Below are positions 1 to 6,010 of a DNA stretch of 9,065 bases, piece by piece. This DNA is from CAZOVB01 sp046541415. GTDB taxonomy: Bacteria > Planctomycetota > Phycisphaerae > SM23-33. Both the position numbers and the translations under genes were made by a program. The first letter of the stretch is position 1; each line of letters begins with the position of its first letter. The notes under the pieces are model-generated. The model did no database searches, was not told where the DNA came from, and saw only the letters and a program-made list of their open reading frames with translations. Location of the stretch: NCBI GenBank assembly GCA_046541415.1, contig JBKHDI010000112.1, positions 1 to 9,065 of the forward strand, written 5' to 3'.

Positions 1-28
1 TGTGCCAGCCCGCGTCGATCTGGCAAGG

Positions 29-50
29 AAAATCACCCGCTCCGGGCGAT
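29..50 (-). terminator. probable intrinsic terminator of the receptor/binding-protein/kinase operon
   Basis: Read on the minus strand, a 7-bp stem ATCGCCC / GGGTGAT (one G-U pair) with a 5-nt loop lies 14 nt after the kinase stop codon and is followed by TTTCC. The arms are at 44-50 and 32-38. The U-tract is short, so efficiency is uncertain, but the position directly behind the last gene of the operon fits an operon terminator. Confidence 0.6.
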
Positions 51-63
51 GGGGGCAGGTCGA

Positions 64-2544
64 TCAGTCTTCAGTCTGCAGGCAGAGCACCTGGCTGATC
101 GCGGCGATGAGCTGGTCGAACTGGATCGGCTTGGTGACGTAGCCGTCCATGCCCGCCTGGATGCACTTGTCGCGGTCGCCGCTCATCGCGTGGGCGGTCA
201 GGGCGATGATCGGGATGTGACCGCCCGTGTTCGATTCGTTTCGGCGGATGTGTTCAGTAGCTTCCAGGCCGCCCATTTCAGGCATCTGCAGGTCCATCAG
301 GATCACGTCGAACGTTTCGGTTTCCATGGCGTCCAGCACGGCTTGTCCGGTGGTTACGGCGGTGACCTGGTGCCCGTGTCTTTCCAGCGTGCGTCGCGCC
401 AGCAGCTGGTTGACGGCGTTGTCCTCTGCCAGGAGGATCTGCAGGGACTGGGCGACCGACTGTTCGGCCGCGGTGGGCCCGGGGTCCTTGGCCGCCTGCA
501 GCGACTCGCCCCGCAGGGCGGCGGCGCAGGTGGCGGCCAGTTGGCTGGGCCTGACCGGCACGGACAGAGCTGCCAGCAGCGTATCGGGGGCCTTGTCGCT
601 TGCGGGCAGGGAGCGGCCCGGCGGGCAGAGACAGATCACGCCAATGCCGCGACAAATCGGCGTCCGCCGCATCCACGCCAGCAGCGTATCGAGCTGGTTG
701 TCGGCCTCGGGACCGGCTGGGCAGATGATGATCTCGGGCCTGCGGAGTCCGTCGCTGCTGTCGAGCAGTCGCTGGATGCCGGCGTGGACGGACCCGGCCG
801 GGGCGGGCCTCAGGCCGATGGCACTGACCATCTCGCAGAGGATCTCCCGGCCGCGGGCCTGCGGCTCGATAACCAGCACGTCGCACGGACGCAGGTTCTG
901 GGCGGCCATGGCAGGTGACTCTGCCTGGCAGTCCGGCTCGGCGGGCAGGGCGAAGTGGAAGCAGCTTCCCTGGCCGGGCTGGCTTTCGACCCAGATCCGC
1001 CCGCCCATCAGGCCGATGAGTTTCTGGCAGATTGCCAGGCCCAGACCCGTGCCGCCGAACCGCCGGGTCGTCGAGCCGTCGGCCTGCTGGAAGGCGCTGA
1101 AGACGGCTTGGATCTTGTCCGGCTCGATCCCGATGCCGGTATCGCGAACCAGGAAGTGGTGCATTTCGCGGCCGTTGTCGCAGAGACTCTCCAGGCGGAT
1201 GTCGACCGAGCCGGCCTCGGTGAACTTGATGGCGTTGGAGACCAGGTTCACCAGGATCTGGCGGATGCGGACCGGGTCGCCGATTACACCGGGCCTGACG
1301 TCCGGGGCGATTGAGCAATGCAGCCGGATTCCCTTTCGTCCTGCCCTGACGGCCATCAGCCCGGCGGTGTCGAAGAGGCACTGTTCGAGGTCCATCGTGA
1401 CGTACTCGATGTGCAACTTGCCTGCCTCGATCTTCGAGAAGTCCAGGATGTCGTTGACCACCTCCATCAGCGCCCGGCCCGACTGGCGGGCGAGCATGAG
1501 GTACTCGCGCTGCTGGCTGGTCAGTTCACTTTCCAGGACCATCTCCGTCATCCCGATCATTCCGTTCATCGGCGTGCGGATCTCGTGGGACATGTTGGCC
1601 AGGAATTCGCTTTTGGCCTGGCTGGCGGCCTCGGCCTGGACCTTCGCCTCCCGCAACTGCTGCTCGGTTCGCTTGCGCTGCTCGATCTGTTCGAGCAGGT
1701 CGTCGTTGGCGGCCTGCAGCTCGGCGGTACGTTGCTCGACGCGCCCGGCGAGGTTGGCGTTAAGTTCCCGCAGTTGGTCCTGCCTGTGCTCGATCGCCCG
1801 GCGCATGTGCTCCTGGGCGATGGCCAGTTGGCCGATCTCGTCGGCGCCCATCGGCTCGACCGGCTCGGAGAGATCCCCTCCGGTAATGCGGTGACTGACT
1901 TCGACCAGCCGCGACAGACGCCGGGCCCAACGCGTTGCGGCGATGAAAACGACCACCACCGCCCCGGCCGCACAGAATAGAATCACCGCCAGCGTCGCGC
2001 CCAGGTGCTCGCGCTGGGCGGCCAGGATCGGCTCGCGCGACCGCGAGATGATCACGCGCCCCAACGGCAGATCCGCCTCAGCCGTACCGACCGGGCCTGC
2101 GCCGGCGGAGTCAGCCTGCTGAGGAACGTCCATCACGCCCTCCAACTGGGCATCGGCCAACTGCAGGCGGATGGCAGCCTGGCCGAGGATCAGCGAGCCG
2201 CGCTGGCCGTTGCGATACGTCGCGAAACTCGCCTCGTCGTTTATCGATCTGACAATCTCGCTGCCCTGCTCGTCGCAGACCAGCACGAACGCCACCTCCT
2301 CGATTCCCGCAGCCCGGTCGACAATGCGCTGTAACTGCGGGGTATCGCCGACGGACATGGGCAACTCCATCGCGATTGCCAGGTTCTGCGCGGCGGCCTG
2401 GGCGGCGTGTTCCCCGTCGGCAGTCAGCAGCGTGTCGATCAGCCCATTGGCCACCAGGCCCGCAGCCAGGCCCGTCGCCGAGAAGACCAGCACCAGCAGG
2501 CCCAACAGCTTCGTCTGCATACTGTTCGCCCTCAACCAGGCCAT
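64..2544 (-). CDS. membrane-bound hybrid sensor histidine kinase
   Basis: An 826-residue inner-membrane hybrid kinase. Domains seen: membrane helix 1 at about 11-31; a periplasmic sensor of about 150 residues (32-182, Cache-like in style but not assigned); membrane helix 2 at 183-204; HAMP at about 205-257 with the ADEIGQLA motif; coiled coil 258-310; HisKA with H-box SHEIRTPMNG and phosphoacceptor His320; HATPase with N-box NLVSNAIKFT (433-442), DTGIGI (468-473) and GGTGLGLAI (497-505). A receiver-like domain at about 552-679 lacks the acidic pair and phosphoacceptor Asp. An intact receiver follows at 701-820, with Glu707/Asp708, Asp751 (ILMDLQMPEMGG) and Lys805 (TKP). No Hpt domain follows. 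The ATG at 2544 is chosen because GGGAGG lies 9 nt upstream; the frame stays open to 2676, but that part overlaps the binding-protein gene and looks like shadow coding. Only 1 nt separates it from the upstream stop, so translation is probably coupled. The signal is likely delivered through its operon partners. The output regulator is not in the window. Confidence 0.95.
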   Translation of the reverse strand: MAWLRANSMQTKLLGLLVLVFSATGLAAGLVANGLIDTLLTADGEHAAQAAAQNLAIAMELPMSVGDTPQLQRIVDRAAGIEEVAFVLVCDEQGSEIVRSINDEASFATYRNGQRGSLILGQAAIRLQLADAQLEGVMDVPQQADSAGAGPVGTAEADLPLGRVIISRSREPILAAQREHLGATLAVILFCAAGAVVVVFIAATRWARRLSRLVEVSHRITGGDLSEPVEPMGADEIGQLAIAQEHMRRAIEHRQDQLRELNANLAGRVEQRTAELQAANDDLLEQIEQRKRTEQQLREAKVQAEAASQAKSEFLANMSHEIRTPMNGMIGMTEMVLESELTSQQREYLMLARQSGRALMEVVNDILDFSKIEAGKLHIEYVTMDLEQCLFDTAGLMAVRAGRKGIRLHCSIAPDVRPGVIGDPVRIRQILVNLVSNAIKFTEAGSVDIRLESLCDNGREMHHFLVRDTGIGIEPDKIQAVFSAFQQADGSTTRRFGGTGLGLAICQKLIGLMGGRIWVESQPGQGSCFHFALPAEPDCQAESPAMAAQNLRPCDVLVIEPQARGREILCEMVSAIGLRPAPAGSVHAGIQRLLDSSDGLRRPEIIICPAGPEADNQLDTLLAWMRRTPICRGIGVICLCPPGRSLPASDKAPDTLLAALSVPVRPSQLAATCAAALRGESLQAAKDPGPTAAEQSVAQSLQILLAEDNAVNQLLARRTLERHGHQVTAVTTGQAVLDAMETETFDVILMDLQMPEMGGLEATEHIRRNESNTGGHIPIIALTAHAMSGDRDKCIQAGMDGYVTKPIQFDQLIAAISQVLCLQTED

Positions 2545-2545
2545 G

Positions 2546-3526
2546 CTACTTGTCCTCCCTGGCGTACACGTATCGGGCAGATTCCACCAGCTTCCGCGAC
2601 AGGGGTCGCTGGATCCTCTCGGCCACGATCTGGTTGACCGCGATATCGAACTTCGGCGCCTCGGCTGCGATGTCACCGGCCTTGGCGGGCTTGTCCGCCC
2701 CGTACAGGCGAACCAGCAGGCCGACGGCCTGGGCAGCCTGCGCCTCCGGGTCGATGTCCGTACCCAGCAGGGCTCCGGCCTGGACGAACCCGGCCGAGAA
2801 TCCCATCACCGCCACCCGATGACGCAGGGCCTCCAGCAGCAGCGTGCGGATGACCGGGACCGAGTAGATGTTCGCGTCGACCGTGGCCAGAACGACCGTC
2901 GGCTTCTCGTTCATCAGCGCGTTGATCGCATCGGCCCGCGTCTTGTGCTTGTCGATCGCCACCGCCACCATCTCCCACCGGCGAGGCAGCGATAAAGCGA
3001 CGCTCTTGACCATCCAGCGACTCAACTGCGAGTCCGATCGCGTCAACATGCCGATCTTCTGCTCGCCCGGCAGAGCCTGGCCGATCAGCTCCAGTTGCCT
3101 GGCAATCGCCACGGTCGCAGCCACCCCCGCACGAGGTGTCTCGTCGGTCAGCGACGTCTGCCCGGGCCAGGCGACCATGCAGAAGACCATCGGCGTCTTG
3201 GCCGGGAGCCTGGCATCCAGCCAGACCGCCGCAGGAGAACCCACCGCAAGGTACGCATCCACCTCCGGCAGCTTGGCGCCCGCCTTCTGCAATGCCTCCA
3301 GCAGGAACATGCTCGGCTTGTGTCCGGCCTCGGTCAGCTCCGTCTGTGCCCGCGTCCACGTGGCGGTGTAGGGCCTGGCGGCCGAAGACAGCACCACCGC
3401 GACCCGCAGAGACCTCGCCTCTGCGGCTGCGGGAATTGTCCATGCAAGACATGCTCCCGCCACGGCCAGCCAAAGGCCCGCCTGGCGATGGAAACCGCCT
3501 TCGAATTGCCATGCCCAGAAACGCAA
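2546..3526 (-). CDS. ABC-type periplasmic substrate-binding protein (ABC_sub_bind-like)
   Basis: A 326-residue secreted periplasmic protein. A signal peptide is visible: basic N-terminus, hydrophobic stretch at about 16-31, and a likely cleavage after the Ala run at 33-35 (AAA-EA). The mature part begins with a beta strand LRVAVVLSSAARPY, then shows the alternating pattern of a two-lobed type 1 binding fold (VDAYLAVGSPAA, QKIGMLTRSDS, PTVVLATVDANIYS, HRVAVMGFSAGFVQAGALLGTDIDPEAQ). This resembles the TrpX / ABC_sub_bind family (PF04392); the assignment is from pattern memory, not a search. The start is TTG at 3526. GAGG lies about 6 nt upstream and overlaps the TGA stop of the receptor gene, and the TTG is needed to supply a complete signal peptide. 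No permease or ATPase gene lies beside it, and the next gene is a sensor kinase. It may therefore be a ligand-presenting sensor component rather than part of a transporter. The ligand is unknown; family members are linked to amino acids and related small molecules. Confidence 0.75.
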   Translation of the reverse strand: MRFWAWQFEGGFHRQAGLWLAVAGACLAWTIPAAAEARSLRVAVVLSSAARPYTATWTRAQTELTEAGHKPSMFLLEALQKAGAKLPEVDAYLAVGSPAAVWLDARLPAKTPMVFCMVAWPGQTSLTDETPRAGVAATVAIARQLELIGQALPGEQKIGMLTRSDSQLSRWMVKSVALSLPRRWEMVAVAIDKHKTRADAINALMNEKPTVVLATVDANIYSVPVIRTLLLEALRHRVAVMGFSAGFVQAGALLGTDIDPEAQAAQAVGLLVRLYGADKPAKAGDIAAEAPKFDIAVNQIVAERIQRPLSRKLVESARYVYAREDK

Positions 3527-3533
3527 AACCGCC

Positions 3534-5615
3534 TCAGAATTCCCAGATCATCTTGACAAAGAATGTGCGGCCCGGTGTCTCGTGGGCCGGGATCAACGTC
3601 TCGACGGAACGGGCCGGGTCACCCGACTTGTCGAGAACGTCATTGACCCCCACATGCAGCTGCGCCGCACCGTCGAACAGCGTCTTGGAAACCGAAAAGT
3701 CCAGGATGTGGAAACTGGGCGCATCGCTTCGATTCGTCGCCCCGCTATCGGCCGAACTGGATGCTTTGTACGCACACTGGATCGCCCAGCCGTCCGGCAG
3801 CTTGGCCAGGGCTGTCAGGCCCGCTTTGTGATGCGCGGGCAGCGAGCCGCGGAGGGCCTCGCCCGTGTCGATCTGCTGGAAGTTGTACCAGCCCGTCAGG
3901 CGCAACGCCTTGAGATTCAACTCCACCTGCGCCTCGCCCCCGAACGCCTGGGCCGTGCCCATCGAAGTCGGAGTGAACCGGAACACCGGCGTGCCCGCAC
4001 CCAGAATCGGATGCGGAGAACTGGTAACCTGGATCCCGATCATGTCCTTGTATTCCATGTAGTACCCCTCCAGCGAGACCGCCAACTGCTCGCTCAGCCG
4101 CCCCCGGTAGCCCAGTTCCGCCGACCAGACCGACTCGTTGGTCAAATCGTCATTGGCTGCCAGCGACAAAAGCGGCGTATCCAGGATCGGATACCTCCGG
4201 ATCTGCGCCTCGCGAATCCCCAAAAGCGGCGTCCGGAACGCTCGGGCTCCACTGATGCGAACCACGTGGTGCAACTGCTCATCCAACGCGTACATCGCCG
4301 AAATCCGCGCCGCCCAGTCCGTCTGCGTCCCACTGTAGAAGTCAACGCGTCCCTGTCCCTCGATCACCAGCCGCGGCGTGACCTGCCACCGATCCGTCAC
4401 GTAAAGCCCCGCCCAGTACTCGTTGTACGGATCCTCGCTGACCCACGTCGCGTCGGTGGGCTTCGAGTGGATCATATTCAGGTGCACCCATCGCAGGTTG
4501 CCCCCCACGGCCATCTCGTGGTTCTCCGCCGGTTGGAACGTCAGCTGGGCCTCCAGGTCGTTCTCGTAGTTCCGCGAACGGTGCGTCTGCGGGTAGTGCA
4601 GGTCCGAAAACGCCCCCAGAAACTGGATGTACCCGCTGGTTGTCTTGTCGTATCGGCCGGACAGGCGAACCCAGCTGCGCAGCGTGCTGTGATGCTCGTT
4701 CTGCCCGTGGTCCACGCCCCCCAACGCCGCGTCGCCCCGGTCGATCTGGCTGAAGCCCAGGCCGAAGTCCACCTCCGCATCCTCCGAGAGCTCATACCGG
4801 CCCCGACTGAACAGCCGCGCGTCACGCGAGTGATCGTTCACGTCCACGACGCTGCCCGCGTACGGGTTGAAGATCTTCTCGTTGCTCTCATTGTGCTTGG
4901 CCCATCCGGCCGAAACGTACCAGCTCAACCTCTCGGCCGAACTGGACCAACGGGCCTGGCTGTAAATCCCCCCGCGGTGGTCCACGGTGAACGTCAGCAA
5001 CGAGTTGGCCTTTGCCGGCTCCTTCGTGATGATGTTGATCACGCCGTTGAACGCGTTGGCTCCCCACGTGCCGCCGATCGGAGCGCGGACGACCTCGATG
5101 TGGTCGATGTCCTCCAGCAGGATCGGCATGCGGACCAGCTCCGAGCCCCCGTACAGCGGGTTCATCGCCACCCGCCCGTCGATCAGCACCAGCGTCTGAT
5201 CCGAATACGTGCTGTGCAGCCCCCGAATGCCCACATTGTATCGGCCGTTGGAGATCTTCAGCACGTCCACTCCCGAGACGAACTGCAGCAGCTCCGGGAT
5301 CGTCGTCCGCCCGGAATAGCGGATCGTCTCGCTGGTTACCAGGCTTACCGGCGCCGAGAGCCAATTGACCTCCTGCGGCTGACGCGAGACGGTCACGACC
5401 TGCGGAATCTCCTCGAAGATCAACAGCTCATCTGCCGGACCATCGGCCGCTGCATCCGGCCCAGCCTTTGACGCCTGCTGGGCCCCGGCCTGGGCCGCTG
5501 CCACCGGCTGTTCGCCCTCAGCCGGCCCTTGCCTATCTGCCGGGGCAGCAGCGGCAGGGACCGTCAATCCTGAAAACAGCAACATCCACAAACAGTATCT
5601 GCGTAAACACATCAT
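3534..5615 (-). CDS. TonB-dependent outer-membrane receptor
   Basis: A 693-residue outer-membrane receptor, normal length for the family. It has a signal peptide (MMCLRRYC then a hydrophobic core, cleavage near Ala23/Ala24), an Ala/Gly/Gln-rich linker at about 25-62, and a TonB-box-like segment (LLIFEEIPQVVTVSRQ, 64-79). The plug domain lies at about 85-200 with IRGLHSTYSDQTLVLIDGR and the hallmark GTWGANAFNGVINIITK near 182-198. A 22-strand type beta-barrel fills the rest and ends in RTFFVKMIWEF, with the C-terminal Phe expected for BAM-dependent insertion. It would import a ligand too large or scarce for porins, using proton motive force through TonB-ExbBD, which is not encoded here. The barrel does not reveal the substrate. 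It is the first gene of the operon, with the binding-protein gene only 7 nt downstream. ATG at 5615 is used; an AGGA element lies about 11 nt upstream, a weak site. An equivalent ATG follows immediately at codon 2. Confidence 0.95.
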   Translation of the reverse strand: MMCLRRYCLWMLLFSGLTVPAAAAPADRQGPAEGEQPVAAAQAGAQQASKAGPDAAADGPADELLIFEEIPQVVTVSRQPQEVNWLSAPVSLVTSETIRYSGRTTIPELLQFVSGVDVLKISNGRYNVGIRGLHSTYSDQTLVLIDGRVAMNPLYGGSELVRMPILLEDIDHIEVVRAPIGGTWGANAFNGVINIITKEPAKANSLLTFTVDHRGGIYSQARWSSSAERLSWYVSAGWAKHNESNEKIFNPYAGSVVDVNDHSRDARLFSRGRYELSEDAEVDFGLGFSQIDRGDAALGGVDHGQNEHHSTLRSWVRLSGRYDKTTSGYIQFLGAFSDLHYPQTHRSRNYENDLEAQLTFQPAENHEMAVGGNLRWVHLNMIHSKPTDATWVSEDPYNEYWAGLYVTDRWQVTPRLVIEGQGRVDFYSGTQTDWAARISAMYALDEQLHHVVRISGARAFRTPLLGIREAQIRRYPILDTPLLSLAANDDLTNESVWSAELGYRGRLSEQLAVSLEGYYMEYKDMIGIQVTSSPHPILGAGTPVFRFTPTSMGTAQAFGGEAQVELNLKALRLTGWYNFQQIDTGEALRGSLPAHHKAGLTALAKLPDGWAIQCAYKASSSADSGATNRSDAPSFHILDFSVSKTLFDGAAQLHVGVNDVLDKSGDPARSVETLIPAHETPGRTFFVKMIWEF

Positions 5616-5745
5616 GACACAACGCGTCCTGTTCTCATCCTGATGGCCTTGCGTCAGCCAGACAACAGGCCGGCTGGGATGTGCCCCGCTGCCGACTTTT
5701 CAGCCAAGTCGAAATGCGATCCGGACCGAGGGCCTGTTCTCTTGG

Positions 5746-5767
5746 ATTATCGCCCGATAGGGGGAAA
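5746..5767 (-). promoter_or_regulatory. possible promoter -10 with overlapping 12-bp palindrome, upstream of the receptor operon
   Basis: On the minus strand GATAAT (5746-5751) could serve as a -10 element, giving a leader of roughly 120 nt before the receptor ATG. The matching -35 region is poor (GTCAAG-like, 16 nt upstream). The perfect inverted repeat TATCG-CC-CGATA at 5748-5759 overlaps this -10, as an operator would. Both points are weak alone; this is a suggestion only. Confidence 0.25.
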
Positions 5768-5952
5768 CCTTGACCCTCAATTCCCCGAACTCGCCAATCC
5801 CGGGAATCCCCCCATCCCCGCCATTGCCAATCCGGCACCTGCAACCGGACCCCAACCCCCCACGGTATAACCGAATAGAGAACTCCCGCCCCTCATCGCA
5901 CCGGTGCAGGGGTTCACGCCGCCCGTCTTCGCCTGACGGCTACGACGTGGCA

Positions 5953-5976
5953 GGCAAGGCGTAACCCCGCCTTACC
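5953..5976 (-). terminator. strong hairpin behind the transporter gene, possible terminator without U-tract
   Basis: On the minus strand, GGTAAGGCG pairs with CGCCTTGCC over 9 bp (one U-G pair) around a 6-nt loop. It starts 35 nt after the transporter stop codon. No T-run follows (TGCCACG), so it is either an inefficient intrinsic terminator, a 3' end stabiliser, or part of a Rho-dependent end. Its position between a gene end and the next operon supports a 3' end role. Confidence 0.4.
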
Positions 5977-6010
5977 TTTCCAGGCCGTCTCCGATGCCCC
6001 GCAAATCCGG

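Larger units (their letters stand above)
5616..6010. other. 395-bp non-coding intergenic region (receptor promoter side and transporter 3' side)
   Basis: No convincing gene is seen on either strand. The minus strand is G-rich between 5761 and 5866, with several runs of four to six G. Perfect palindromes are present: GCACCGGTGC (5898-5907, with CCCCT at 5889-5893 and AGGGG at 5908-5912 around it), CGGTATAACCG (5863-5873) and TATCGCCCGATA (5748-5759). The octamer GCCAATCC occurs twice (near 5793 and 5826). The left part must hold the promoter and leader of the receptor operon and the right part the 3' end of the transporter transcript. No known riboswitch consensus was recognised. Confidence 0.6.

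Noticed and set aside
227..1894. Long open frames on the plus strand opposite the kinase and receptor genes (also 3582-5471)
   Set aside because: They are opposite-strand shadows typical of GC-rich coding DNA; they show no recognisable domains, whereas the minus-strand frames show full domain sets.
2545..2676. 44-residue N-terminal extension of the kinase
   Set aside because: It lies entirely within the binding-protein gene and is Arg/Ser-rich shadow sequence; ATG 2544 has a strong Shine-Dalgarno.
5616..5760. Cyclic di-GMP or cobalamin riboswitch in the receptor leader (ACGCAAGGCC is seen on the minus strand near 5645)
   Set aside because: Only one short fragment resembles a c-di-GMP motif; the other conserved blocks and stems are not found, and no B12-box is present.
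5761..5866. G-quadruplex on the minus strand of the intergenic region
   Set aside because: G-runs are present, but loops of 12 or more nt are needed to reach four runs, so the standard rule is not met.
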